Origin: Cytophagales bacterium | GTDB taxonomy: Bacteria > Bacteroidota > Bacteroidia > Cytophagales > Flammeovirgaceae | Direction of reading: 5' to 3' | Assembly: GCA_025056215.1 (NCBI GenBank) | Contig: JANWWC010000001.1 | Span: 248,001 to 312,000 of the forward strand | DNA: 64,000 nucleotides | Shown here: in pieces, positions 1 to 10,007 of the stretch | Layout of the letters: every line of letters starts with the position of its first letter | Numbering within the stretch: position 1 is the stretch's first letter | The notes under the pieces: model-generated | What the model was told of the DNA's origin: nothing | Databases searched by the model: none | What the model saw: the letters and a program-made list of their open reading frames with translations, nothing else | Program-made: the position numbers and the translations under genes

Positions 1-1
1 T

Positions 2-238
2 CAAGCAGATTTTGATGCTGCTTTAGAAGGTATTAAAAAACTCCCGTTCTCAGCTAGAACAGGTGTTTACCTTGCGTATGTATATTACTTAAAGCTTTTT
101 GAAAAAATAAAAACAGTAGAAGCAAAGAAAGTATTACAAGAGCGCATCAGAGTGCCCGATCTTGCTAAAATATGGCTACTTTTCAAAAGTTATTGTTACT
201 TGCACCTTTCAGAAAAGTACTTGTACAAAGCAGGATAA
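2..238 (+). CDS. crtB: Phytoene synthase, C-terminal end (partial)
   Basis: Open frame entering from the left edge and ending in TAA at 236-238, 78 codons visible. The residues 'SARTGVYLAYVYYLKLF' followed by 'KI' and a closing 'RIRVPDLAKIWLLFKSY' segment are what I recognise from the end of Bacteroidetes phytoene/squalene synthases, which join two geranylgeranyl diphosphates in carotenoid synthesis. The aspartate-rich active-site motifs lie outside the window, so substrate preference cannot be read. rnhB follows after 9 bases on the same strand and is probably co-transcribed. A flavoprotein of the carotenoid desaturase/isomerase family at 10008-11471 makes a carotenoid role more plausible. 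Confidence 0.75.
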   Translation, partial: QADFDAALEGIKKLPFSARTGVYLAYVYYLKLFEKIKTVEAKKVLQERIRVPDLAKIWLLFKSYCYLHLSEKYLYKAG

Positions 239-247
239 TTTCGCCAT

Positions 248-835
248 ATGCTTAAATCACATTATCAGGGAGGAATTTATGAAGCGGGTGTAGACGAGGT
301 CGGAAGAGGGTGTATTGCAGGACCCGTAGTAGCTGCTGCTGTCGTTCTTCCGAGCGATTTTTATTGTGAAGCTATCAAAGATTCAAAAAAACTCTCTGCA
401 TCTCAGCGAAAATTTCTCGCCCAATACATTTCCAAGCATGCCATAAGTTATGGCATCGGAGAAGCAAGCGTAGAAGAAATTGAAAAGCTTAATATTTTGC
501 AGGCTTCTTTTTTAGCTATGCATCGCGCAATTGCTCATTTAACTCCTCAGCCAGAGCTATTGCTCATCGATGGAAATTATTTCAAACCTTATCAAAGCTG
601 CCCTCATGTTTGCATTATAAAAGGAGATAGTCAATATTTATCAATTGCAGCGGCCTCCATTTTAGCCAAGGAGCACAGGGATAATCTTATGAAACAGTAC
701 GCTTTGTTCTATCCTGGTTATGAATGGGAACGAAATGTAGGATATCCTACAAAATCGCATCGAAAAGCAATTGCTACACTGGGAATCACCCCTCTACATC
801 GCAAATCTTTTCAGTTGCTTCCCCTTACAGAATAG
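248..835 (+). CDS. rnhB: Ribonuclease HII
   Basis: Cytoplasmic endonuclease that cuts the RNA strand of RNA/DNA hybrids and removes single ribonucleotides from DNA. The 195-residue length is normal for the family. The N-terminal 'GVDEVGRG' carries the first two acidic metal ligands (D16, E17); 'LLIDGN' near residue 108 supplies another, and 'SIAAASILAKEHRD' is the typical helix. The ATG at 248 lies 9 bases after the phytoene synthase stop and gives the usual start about 15 residues before the DEVGRG motif. Ordinary housekeeping gene. Confidence 0.95.
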   Translation: MLKSHYQGGIYEAGVDEVGRGCIAGPVVAAAVVLPSDFYCEAIKDSKKLSASQRKFLAQYISKHAISYGIGEASVEEIEKLNILQASFLAMHRAIAHLTPQPELLLIDGNYFKPYQSCPHVCIIKGDSQYLSIAAASILAKEHRDNLMKQYALFYPGYEWERNVGYPTKSHRKAIATLGITPLHRKSFQLLPLTE

Positions 836-971
836 TTTCATTAAAAAAAGCTTTATTAAGATATTTAGCTTTTCTTAGAACCTTTTATTACTATTCTGTT
901 AAATATTCTTTCTCGACGAGCATAAAATCATTCTTTTACAGAAATTTGAATATCTTCAAATAAAAACTTCA

Positions 972-3900
972 ATGAGTATTTTCAAGATAGTATTCATCGG
1001 TAGTTTCGTAGGTTTTTATTGTTCTTCATTTGCTCAAATTCTTTTTCAAGACAATTTTAATTATACGTCTTTTTCGAGTTCTCTCAATAGTTGGACAGCT
1101 GTACATAGCGCAAGTTCTTTTACGGCTCCCGACTCTTTTTTCAGTGTAACAGGCACAAAGCTCCAATCGCGCACTATTTCAGGAACGGGAAATCGCAATA
1201 CAAGCCTATCAGCACCTTTATCTTCTTCTTTAGCACTCAACAGCCAACTGTTGCAATGGACTTTCAATGTAGAAATTCAATATACACAACCGCTTTCTGC
1301 TGCCCTCACTGCCACTAATCACGCCAGAGTGTATTTGGTAGCCTCCAACAATACCGATTTGAATAGTGCAAACGGCTATTACGTTCGCGTAGATACTATG
1401 GTATATTTGTACGCCACATCCTCTTCTACTCCTCTAATTTCTTCGACGCGTTTGGCTGATGGTTTAGTAAACGTAGGCGTGCGCGTAACGAGGCAAACCA
1501 ACGGCACGTGGGAACTCTTTGTAAACAACGTTTCGCAAGGAACTGTCAACAATACTGCTTTTACTACATCCGAAAGAATAGGCTTTAATATACGCTATTC
1601 TTCTAATGCACGCAGTGGACAGTTCGCTTTTGATAGTCTTGTTTTGCGCCAAATCGTGCCCGTAGATAGTACGCCTCCGACCTTAGATAATGTCACCGTA
1701 AATAATGCTAGAACGCTTACACTCAAATTTTCTGAACCTGTAATGCTTTCTACTGTAATTCCCGCCAACTTCGTAGTGAATGGCTCTATTAATCCGCACA
1801 CAGCAGTTCGCAACGCATTGGATAGCTCTGTTGTAAGTCTCACCTTTTCGAGCGATTTGCCAGATGGAAGCAATACGCTTTCCATTAATAACATACGCGA
1901 TACTGCCAATAATTTAGCAGGAACACTCACACGCAGTTTTACAGTAGTGTCAGGCGTTTTGTTTAGCGACAATTTTAATTATGCTTCACTTTCAAGTTCT
2001 CCTAACACTTGGACTGCTAAAGATGCGCAAGGACTTACCACCCTTTCCTCGTTGTTTACGATTTCAAATAACGACTCTTTGCGTTCTGTGTCGCGCTCTA
2101 ATGCTTTGCCTTCTCCCACTTACATTTCTGCTCCACTTGGCTCAACCGTCAATTTGAACAGTGCACCTATAGAGTGGACTTTTGTACATGCCATTTATTT
2201 TAATCCGCGCACAGTAACAGTTTCTACCAACAACAGCCGTTTCTACTTGGTTTCTGATATTGACGACCTCAACGGAACTGTAAACGGTTATTATTTGCAA
2301 ATCGATACAATGGTTTCTCTCTTCAAAACAGGAACTACACCTACCTTGTTGAAAAGTTCTTCTCCTTTGCCCAACGGTAATGTGAACATAAGTGTTCGCG
2401 TTATTCGGCTTACAAATGGACTTTGGGAGTTGTTTGTCAATAATGTTTCACAAGGTACAGCAACAGACAACCAGTTCACAACCTCGTCTTACATTGGAAT
2501 GCAAACGCGCTTTTCGGCTGGCACGCGCGCCGGTGCTTTTGCCTTTGATAATATTTTAATGCGAAACTTCGTATTTGTAGATACTGTCGCACCTTCTATT
2601 GCAGATATTACACAACTCAACGCAACAACTTTCAACATTCGATTTACAGAACCTGTGCGCGCTTCATCTGTTCAAACATCAAACTTTCTGCTGAACGGAA
2701 CTACAAATCCTTCCACTGCTATCCGAAACTCTCCTGATAGCAGTTTGGTAACGATTACTTTTGCTTCTGCTCCTAGTATAGGAACAAATACTTTAACAGT
2801 TCTCAATATAGCGGACTCTGTTGGAAATGTTCGCACTTCGCAAACGCGCACGTTTGAAGTTTCGTTGCCTTCTCCTCAATTCGGCGATTTGATTATTACG
2901 GAAATCTTTGCCGATGTAAACCCTGCTCCATCTGGTATGCCTGCCAACGAATACTTTGAAATCTATAATCGTTCCAATCATCGCATCACGTTAAGAAATT
3001 GTACGATTACAGCAGGAACTAAAACAGCTACCTTTCCTGATTCAGCTCTCAATCCTGGACAATACGCCATTGTCGCGCCTACTAGTACGGCTTCATCATT
3101 CAGTGCTTTCGGATATGTGATTGCGCTCAGCGGCTGGGCAACTAACGAACTCAACGATACGGGAGAGCCACTCACATTGCGCAATCCGTCAAATGTTGTT
3201 CTGCACGAGTTGAATTATAGCGACGCTTGGCATGAAAACAGTACTAAACGCGCTGGCGGTTGGTCTCTCGAAATGATAAACTTCTCTTCACCCTGTTTTT
3301 TTTCACTGCCTTCTAATTGGACTTCTTCGCAAGACACGCGTGGCGGAACGCCCGGCTCCCAAAACTCCGTTTTCTCTAACGCACCAGACCTTACACCGCC
3401 TTCCGTGGTTCGTACTCAAACCAACGACACCAAAACCACTATTACCGTATTTTTTTCTGAACCAATAGATGTTTCAACAATCGTTACAGGAAATTTTGTT
3501 TTGCGCAACGAAGCCAATCAAGTTGTTCCGTTAGCTTCGGCAACTGCTTCAACTGATAATCCTTCTGCCATTCTTACTGTAAGTTCGCCTTTGGCTCAAC
3601 AAACACATTCGCTCACTATCAGCAGCATACGCGACTGCCCGCAAAATACGATGCCAACAACCACCGTTTCTATTTCTATTGGTGTTGCACCCAATGTGTA
3701 TGATTTGATTATTACAGAAATTATGGCAACTCCTTCGCCCTCTGTTGGCTTGCCAGAATTTGAATATATAGAAATCTTGAACAGAAGTGGAAAAATTATT
3801 GATTTATCGGGTATGCGAATCCGTATTGGTTCGGCAGTCAGAAACTTGACAGCGACTACCCTTCAGCCTAACGAATACGGCATTATTTGTTCTGCTACTG

Positions 3901-6900
3901 GAGCAACGCAACTTTCTACTTTTGGAAAAGTCATCATTGCTACGAGTATGGCTTCTGACGAACTCAACAAAACAGGCGAAAACGTAGAACTCTTAGCAGC
4001 AGATGGCAAAATTATTCACGATGTGATTTATACAGACGATTGGTACGGCTCTACACTCAAAGCGAACGGAGGTTACTCTCTGGAAATGATAGATACAGCG
4101 CGCTATTGTTTAGAAATAGGCAACTGGACAGGGGCTTCCAACAATTCGATTGGTGGAACGCCGGGCAGCAGAAACTCTATGAGTAACATTGTGCAAGATA
4201 CGCGTGCTCCTTTCGTACAAGGCGTGTATGCAGAAAGTGAAAGCAGTGCTATCGTGTATTTCTCTGAAAAGATGAGCTTGACAGCCTTTACAACACTTGC
4301 AAATTATCAGATAGACAAAGGTATTTCCATTAGTTCAATTGTAGATACAAGTTATAGAGCCGTTCGCCTAAACTTCACATCGCCTCTTGTGCAAGATACA
4401 ATTTATACCCTTTCAGTTTCAGGGGTTCGCGATTGTGCAGGCAATTTACTCAACGTGCGTCCATTTCGATTCGGATTGGGAACTGAACCTAATTATCACG
4501 ACGTAATTATTACAGAAATCATGGCTGACCCTACGCCGCAAGTAGGCTTGCCCAACGCCGAGTTTATCGAAATTTATAATCGTACCAACAGGATTATTAA
4601 TTTGAACGGCACAAAACTCAACACCGGCTCTGACAGAACGTTCGGAGGCGTTTCTCTCCTCCCTAACGAGTACATGATTGTTTGTGCACCTGCCTTTACG
4701 CCTCTTTTTGAAAATTTTGGCAAAGTGTATGGCTTGCCTGGCATGACTTCGAGTAGCTCAGGAGAACTTACTAACAGCGGAGAACAACTTGCTCTATTCA
4801 CACCGAGCGGTAGTTTGATGTTTGCTGTAGAGTATAAATCTTCTTGGTACAACGACACCAAAAAAGACGATGGAGGTTGGAGTTTAGAAATGATAGATAC
4901 CGACTTCCCTTGTGTAGAATCTTCAAATTGGTCTGCTTCTGTTCATCCGAATGGTGGAACGCCAGGAGCTCCTAACAGCGTCAGACGCGCTAATCCTGAC
5001 AATACGCGCCCAGAAATTGCCGAAGTGATTCGCCTTTCTTCTGTTATGATTGAAGTAGCTTTTACAGAGCGATTAGATACTACTGGCATCCGAAATCCTT
5101 CAAACTATTTGATAAATAGAGGAAAAACCGTTAGCCAAGTGATTTATTTAAACCAAAAACGCGTGCGTTTGCGCCTTTCGCCAGAAATTAGCTTAGATTC
5201 CGTCTATGAAATTAGAGCGCAAAATCTTCGTGATTGTGCTGGAAATCTTATCATTTCCAATACATTTCAATTTGGTGCGGGCAACATTCCCCAACGCCAT
5301 GAGGTGATTATCACAGAACTTTTTCCATCTCCTTCGGCTTCCTCCTCTACTTCCCTTTCGGCTACATATGAATATTTAGAACTGTATAACCGAACCAACA
5401 AACCGCTGAGCCTTGACGGCGTTCAGCTCATTATAGGAAGTGCTATACGCACCTTTGAAGGTGTTGAAATCTTTCCGAACGAATATCTGATTGTTTCTGC
5501 TCCTGCAGCAGTGAGTACATGGCAACCCTACGGCAGAACTATCGGACTGCGAAACCTTTCAACATCAGAACTCAACAATACGGGCGAACTAGTGCGCCTT
5601 GTCAATCAGAATGGAGAAACTATTTTTAGCATTACCTATTCTGATAGCTGGTATCGAGATAACGCTAAAAAATCAGGATGGGCATTAGAAATGATAGATA
5701 CCGATTTCCCGTGCGTAGAATCACCCAACTGGACTGCTTCTGTACATCCGCGAGGAGGAACGCCTGGTGCTCCTAACAGCGTAAGAGCCTTTAATTCTGA
5801 CAATATTCCTCCCATAATAGCAGACGTCGCTGTAACAAATGACAACGAAATCACCGTAACATTCAATGAAAAAATGAATTTTGATAACATCTCAGAATCT
5901 AACTTTTCTGTCGATCGAAATGTAACAGTAGAGCAAGTATTAGTAAACGACGATTTCAGCGTTTCTCTGCTTCTTTCTGCCAGTATAGAAATAAGTATTC
6001 CTTATACGCTTTCAGTTAGCGACGTAGTAGATTGTTCGGGCAATTTGAACGGCAGTACTCAAACGCGGACATTCGCAAGAGGCGTTCAACCCAAATTGTA
6101 TGATATTATCATTACAGAAATTTTTCCAGATTATGAGCCGCAAGTAGGACTTCCCAAAACAGAATTCTTAGAACTTTATAACCGCACCAACCAATATATT
6201 GATTTAGAAAATAGTCAATTAACTATTGGGACAAAAGTAGCTACCTTCCCCAAAGTAGTGTTAGCACCAAAAGAATTTGTAATCGTGTGTGCCAATTCTC
6301 GCGTAGCGGATTATCAGCCTTTTGGTAGAACAATCGGCATGAACATCAGCGTAGATGAACTTAATGTAAGCGATGAATTGGTGATGATAACCAACCCACA
6401 AGGCGAATTGGTGTTCGATATTACGTATTCAAGCGATTGGTACGGCAACAGTGCTAAGTCGTCGGGAGGTTGGTCTTTGGAAATGATTGATACAGCCAGT
6501 TTTTGTTTAGAGGGCGACAACTGGACTGCTTCCATCGATGCCAAAGGAGGTACACCCGGCAGACTCAACAGCGTGTTTAGAGCTAACCCAGACACAAAAC
6601 GCCCTAATGTAGTGGGTGCAAGTTTGGTTTCTAATAACGCGGTTGAAATCAGTTTTTCAGAAAAATTAAAACCTATCGGTTTAGATAATAAAAACAATTT
6701 CCTACTTTCTGACAATTTAGCAGTTAGTGCATCGCAAATTGTCAATAGCAGCCGCATCAGATTAGATTTCTCTCCTACTATTCAACCTAATAAGCTTTAT
6801 ACAGCGCGGGCTATCAATCTACAAGATTGCGCTGGCAACCCCTTAGAAAATAATACCACCCAGTTCGGCAAAGGAATAAGACCTACCTTTAATCAAATTC

Positions 6901-8555
6901 TCATTACTGAAATATTCGCCAACCCCAATCCTGCATCAGGTACTGAAATGCCAAACTTTGAATTTATTGAAATCTATAATCCAACAGATTTGATATTAGA
7001 ATTAGACAGTATGTTTTTGATAGTAGGAAGTGCTGTAAGGCGTTTTCCTGCTAGCGTCATTTTACCCAAAGAATATGTAATCGTTACGGCTCCTTCGGCT
7101 ATGAGTGAATTTACGAGATTTGGCAAGGTGATTGGTATTCCAAGCCTTTCAACTACGGAGTTTAACAATTCGGGAGAACCTGTTGTTTTGCGCAATCCGA
7201 ATGGAAGCCTCATTTTTGAAATCACTTATTCCGACAAATGGTATCGAGATGATAAGAAAAAAGGTGGCGGCTGGTCTTTGGAAATGATAGATATCGGAAC
7301 CCCTTGCTTGGAGGCTGAAAACTGGATAGCCTCTGCAGATATGAGTGGAGGCACGCCCGGACGCGCCAACTCCAACAAAGGAACAGCCACGGACAAACGT
7401 GCTCCTAAGCTCATTCGCGCCAACGCTATGGACTCCATTACTGTCCAACTTGTGTTCGATGAAAAATTAGACAGTATTAGTGTCGCCTCCGCCCAATATG
7501 CTTTTGACAATAGCGCACCTATCACAAGCATACGTTTTCGCGTGCCGCAAACCAATGTGCTTACTCTTACTACTAATCAACCCTTTGAAACGCGCAAGCC
7601 TTACACAATTTCTGTTGCAGGACTTTCCGACTGTTCAGGCAATCGCATTGCAAACAACAATCCCGAAAAAGCTACTTTCTTTATTCCTGAGCCAGGCATT
7701 CGAGGCGATATTCTATTGAATGAAATCCTTTTTAACCCGCCTGCAGGAGGTGTTGATTTTGTAGAGCTTTATAACAATTCGCTTAAGCATATCAACCTGC
7801 AAAACTGGGCATTAGGACGCATCAATACGCGTGGCGAAATAGAACGCAAAACCATTACAACAGACATTTATATCCTTCCGCCCGGCGGTTACGTCGCTAT
7901 TACTCCTGATGTTTTGCAACTACAATCTCAATATCCAACAGCATCAAACTATTTCAAAAATTTCTTAGAGGCTTCTCTTCCTACTTATCCAGATAATGAA
8001 GGAACTGTTCTCTTATTTGGAACAACAGATACAATACCGCTGCAACGCTTCGACTACAACGAAAAAATGCATCTTAGTTTTATTGACAATGTAGAAGGAG
8101 TTAGTTTGGAGCGCATCAGTTTCAACGCGCCTACCAACAATCCGAATAGTTGGAAGTCTGCTTCTGCTAATGTAGGCTTCGGAACGCCTGGCTATCGCAA
8201 TTCGCAATTCCTGACTGAAGGAAAAGGATATTCAAAAAATTGTTTTACAATAGACCCAGTCGTGTTTACTCCATACTTTGGCGATGGTGTACAAGATTTT
8301 ACTACCATCAAATACGATTGTAATACCAACAATACATTGGCAAATGCAACAGTTTACGATTCACAAGGTCGTCCTGTACGCACGTTGCTTAAAAACGAGC
8401 TGCTCTCCACAAATGGCTTTTACATATGGGACGGCACTGACGACGATGGTAAAAAAGTGCGCACTGGATATTATATGATTTGGGTAGAAACATTTGATAA
8501 TGAAGGAAATACGAATCAACATAAGCTGAAAGTAGTAGTAGGAACGAGATTTTAA
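972..8555 (+). CDS. Giant secreted protein with seven lamin-tail/Ig-like repeats
   Basis: 2527 residues. A signal peptide (about 1-21) is followed by two related units (about 22-327 and 328-637), each opening with 'FxDNFNY' and looking like a concanavalin/LamG-type sandwich plus an Ig-like 'PPxLxxVxxxNARTLTLKFSEPV' segment. Then come seven lamin-tail-domain starts ('IITEIMADPTPQVGLPNAEF' type) at about residues 638, 910, 1176, 1443, 1710, 1974 and 2245, a period of 264-272 residues. Between them are Ig-like domains with 'FSEKM' and 'RDCAGN' and a recurring 'GGWSLEMID...GGTPGxxNS' end. The final 100 residues ('FTPYFGDGVQDF', 'WDGTDDDGKKVRTGYY') resemble a FlgD-type Ig domain and the gliding-motility type C-terminal domain, which suggests type IX export to the surface. 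Probable adhesin or matrix protein; the ligand cannot be read. No convincing promoter seen. Confidence 0.85.
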   Translation: MSIFKIVFIGSFVGFYCSSFAQILFQDNFNYTSFSSSLNSWTAVHSASSFTAPDSFFSVTGTKLQSRTISGTGNRNTSLSAPLSSSLALNSQLLQWTFNVEIQYTQPLSAALTATNHARVYLVASNNTDLNSANGYYVRVDTMVYLYATSSSTPLISSTRLADGLVNVGVRVTRQTNGTWELFVNNVSQGTVNNTAFTTSERIGFNIRYSSNARSGQFAFDSLVLRQIVPVDSTPPTLDNVTVNNARTLTLKFSEPVMLSTVIPANFVVNGSINPHTAVRNALDSSVVSLTFSSDLPDGSNTLSINNIRDTANNLAGTLTRSFTVVSGVLFSDNFNYASLSSSPNTWTAKDAQGLTTLSSLFTISNNDSLRSVSRSNALPSPTYISAPLGSTVNLNSAPIEWTFVHAIYFNPRTVTVSTNNSRFYLVSDIDDLNGTVNGYYLQIDTMVSLFKTGTTPTLLKSSSPLPNGNVNISVRVIRLTNGLWELFVNNVSQGTATDNQFTTSSYIGMQTRFSAGTRAGAFAFDNILMRNFVFVDTVAPSIADITQLNATTFNIRFTEPVRASSVQTSNFLLNGTTNPSTAIRNSPDSSLVTITFASAPSIGTNTLTVLNIADSVGNVRTSQTRTFEVSLPSPQFGDLIITEIFADVNPAPSGMPANEYFEIYNRSNHRITLRNCTITAGTKTATFPDSALNPGQYAIVAPTSTASSFSAFGYVIALSGWATNELNDTGEPLTLRNPSNVVLHELNYSDAWHENSTKRAGGWSLEMINFSSPCFFSLPSNWTSSQDTRGGTPGSQNSVFSNAPDLTPPSVVRTQTNDTKTTITVFFSEPIDVSTIVTGNFVLRNEANQVVPLASATASTDNPSAILTVSSPLAQQTHSLTISSIRDCPQNTMPTTTVSISIGVAPNVYDLIITEIMATPSPSVGLPEFEYIEILNRSGKIIDLSGMRIRIGSAVRNLTATTLQPNEYGIICSATGATQLSTFGKVIIATSMASDELNKTGENVELLAADGKIIHDVIYTDDWYGSTLKANGGYSLEMIDTARYCLEIGNWTGASNNSIGGTPGSRNSMSNIVQDTRAPFVQGVYAESESSAIVYFSEKMSLTAFTTLANYQIDKGISISSIVDTSYRAVRLNFTSPLVQDTIYTLSVSGVRDCAGNLLNVRPFRFGLGTEPNYHDVIITEIMADPTPQVGLPNAEFIEIYNRTNRIINLNGTKLNTGSDRTFGGVSLLPNEYMIVCAPAFTPLFENFGKVYGLPGMTSSSSGELTNSGEQLALFTPSGSLMFAVEYKSSWYNDTKKDDGGWSLEMIDTDFPCVESSNWSASVHPNGGTPGAPNSVRRANPDNTRPEIAEVIRLSSVMIEVAFTERLDTTGIRNPSNYLINRGKTVSQVIYLNQKRVRLRLSPEISLDSVYEIRAQNLRDCAGNLIISNTFQFGAGNIPQRHEVIITELFPSPSASSSTSLSATYEYLELYNRTNKPLSLDGVQLIIGSAIRTFEGVEIFPNEYLIVSAPAAVSTWQPYGRTIGLRNLSTSELNNTGELVRLVNQNGETIFSITYSDSWYRDNAKKSGWALEMIDTDFPCVESPNWTASVHPRGGTPGAPNSVRAFNSDNIPPIIADVAVTNDNEITVTFNEKMNFDNISESNFSVDRNVTVEQVLVNDDFSVSLLLSASIEISIPYTLSVSDVVDCSGNLNGSTQTRTFARGVQPKLYDIIITEIFPDYEPQVGLPKTEFLELYNRTNQYIDLENSQLTIGTKVATFPKVVLAPKEFVIVCANSRVADYQPFGRTIGMNISVDELNVSDELVMITNPQGELVFDITYSSDWYGNSAKSSGGWSLEMIDTASFCLEGDNWTASIDAKGGTPGRLNSVFRANPDTKRPNVVGASLVSNNAVEISFSEKLKPIGLDNKNNFLLSDNLAVSASQIVNSSRIRLDFSPTIQPNKLYTARAINLQDCAGNPLENNTTQFGKGIRPTFNQILITEIFANPNPASGTEMPNFEFIEIYNPTDLILELDSMFLIVGSAVRRFPASVILPKEYVIVTAPSAMSEFTRFGKVIGIPSLSTTEFNNSGEPVVLRNPNGSLIFEITYSDKWYRDDKKKGGGWSLEMIDIGTPCLEAENWIASADMSGGTPGRANSNKGTATDKRAPKLIRANAMDSITVQLVFDEKLDSISVASAQYAFDNSAPITSIRFRVPQTNVLTLTTNQPFETRKPYTISVAGLSDCSGNRIANNNPEKATFFIPEPGIRGDILLNEILFNPPAGGVDFVELYNNSLKHINLQNWALGRINTRGEIERKTITTDIYILPPGGYVAITPDVLQLQSQYPTASNYFKNFLEASLPTYPDNEGTVLLFGTTDTIPLQRFDYNEKMHLSFIDNVEGVSLERISFNAPTNNPNSWKSASANVGFGTPGYRNSQFLTEGKGYSKNCFTIDPVVFTPYFGDGVQDFTTIKYDCNTNNTLANATVYDSQGRPVRTLLKNELLSTNGFYIWDGTDDDGKKVRTGYYMIWVETFDNEGNTNQHKLKVVVGTRF

Positions 8556-9200
8556 AAATTTTGTTTGTCTGATTATAGCAATTTTTTTACTAAAAATTTA
8601 TGTTCATTGTTTTTTGGAAGTATTTCCCTAATATGGAAAAATGATGATCTACCCTGTTGTCCTTCAGTACGAAAAATAACACACAAGTGGCTGGTTATCA
8701 ATGAACAAAATCAGCTCGTTATGCAGGACTAATAACTTGTACTCGTTTTGGGTAGTTTGCAGAAGTGTAAATTATCACAGAAACGCCTAAGCTGTTAATC
8801 TGTAGGAAACAGTGCTACGCTCTTATTTTGGGAAATCTAAACAAGTATTTGAAAAATTTCTTGTAAGCGCTTATGTTAAGTAAGATTCTATAAAGAATTT
8901 ACAAGTTTTGTAAGAATCATCCTTTAACACGAGCGTGTTTAACAAATCCTTCGCGCAAGAAAATAATGCTGATTAAGTAAACTCACAATTTTAAAAGCAT
9001 AAATTGATTTATTTTGATAAAAATTGCATTTTGACAAGTTTTTTGACATTTTGGTTCACTTAAAAGTTTCAGGTATCTAATTTTTACGAATCTTAGAATA
9101 TTCAAATAAAAGAAAAAAATTTGGTCGCTCTTTTTGTAAGCAAGATACTTAAAAGTTGCAAAAACTTGTTAGTTTTGTAAAACTTTAATTTTAATTAAAA
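8556..9200. other. 645-base intergenic region, no convincing gene
   Basis: No frame here is long enough or well enough composed to call a gene. It is AT-rich and holds two inverted repeats: TTACAA-GTT-TTGTAA at 8899-8913, and an imperfect 20-base palindrome at 8923-8942 with a perfect AACACG/CGTGTT core. A short frame around 8660-8720 reads like coding sequence but is closed by stops. The last 30 bases hold the probable promoter of the following lipoprotein gene. Confidence 0.5.
9170..9177 (+). promoter_or_regulatory. Probable -7 element for the DUF4197 lipoprotein gene
   Basis: TAGTTTTG matches the Bacteroidetes -7 consensus TAnnTTTG exactly and sits 23 bases before the ATG at 9201. I see no clear TTTG -33 element at 19-21 bases upstream, so the call rests on one hexamer-like match and its position. 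Confidence 0.45.
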
Positions 9201-10007
9201 ATGCAAGGATTTCTAATAAAACTTTGGTTTGGAATAGGAATTTGGGGTTTAAGTGCTTGTTCGCTCGATTTGCTTTCTCCTCAAAACTCACAGCTTTCAG
9301 AATCTGAAGTGGTAGCAGGTCTCAAACAAGCACTGAATGTAGGAACAGATTCTGCCGTTACCAAACTTATGAAACCAAACGGATTTTTAGGTGACTCTGT
9401 GGTGCGAATTCTTTTGCCAGATGAAATTCAAAGAGCTATTGTGCAATTGCGAAGCAACTCGGAAGGAGAAAAAGTTTATCAACTTCTTTTAAAAACGTTC
9501 GTAGAAGATAGTCTTATCAAAAGTTTCAATCGAGCTGCTGAAGACGCAGTAGTAGAAGCACTGCCTATTTTCAAAAATGCTATTACTTCTATGAATATTT
9601 CAGACGCATTTGGAATCTTGCGAGGCTCAGATTCAGCTGCTACTACTTATCTAAAGCAAAAAACTTACGACAGTTTAAAATTTCGTTTTCAACCTAAAAT
9701 CGATGTTTCTCTTAACAAAAAACTAATAGGTTCATATTCTGCTAACGAAATGTGGACTCACTTCTATGAAAAATACAATCAAGCAATAGAAATCTATAAT
9801 ATTGCAGCGCGCGCTTATAATTTGCTGAATAGCTCTAATCCACTTCCAATTTTAAGTAGGCTCCAATCGGTCTCACTTTCAGAGTACGTAACTACCAAAG
9901 CGCTAAATGGTGTTTTTATCAAAATTAAGGATATAGAAAAAGAAATTCGCCTCAATCCGCAAGCTCGGGTTACGGAGTTGTTGCGAAAAGTATTCGGTAG
10001 TAAATAA
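9201..10007 (+). CDS. DUF4197 family lipoprotein
   Basis: 268 residues. A hydrophobic N-terminus ends in the lipobox LSAC (C20), so this should be a periplasm-facing lipoprotein. The body matches what I know of DUF4197: 'SESEVVAGLKQALNVGT', 'KPNGFLGD', 'FNRAAEDAVVEALPIFKNAI' and 'DAFGILRGSDSAATTYLKQK'. No biochemical role is established for the family as far as I know. The gene stands alone behind a long intergenic region and is tail-to-tail, with no spare bases, against the leftward flavoprotein gene. It is not part of an obvious operon. Confidence 0.85.
   Translation: MQGFLIKLWFGIGIWGLSACSLDLLSPQNSQLSESEVVAGLKQALNVGTDSAVTKLMKPNGFLGDSVVRILLPDEIQRAIVQLRSNSEGEKVYQLLLKTFVEDSLIKSFNRAAEDAVVEALPIFKNAITSMNISDAFGILRGSDSAATTYLKQKTYDSLKFRFQPKIDVSLNKKLIGSYSANEMWTHFYEKYNQAIEIYNIAARAYNLLNSSNPLPILSRLQSVSLSEYVTTKALNGVFIKIKDIEKEIRLNPQARVTELLRKVFGSK

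Noticed and set aside
836-971. Loose inverted repeat AAAAAGC/GCTTTT after rnhB as terminator
   Set aside because: Long AT-rich loop and a weak stem; indistinguishable from chance at this base composition.
7480-7719. Frame inside the giant protein gene on the same strand
   Set aside because: Lies entirely within the reading frame of a continuous, regularly repeated coding sequence; a shadow.
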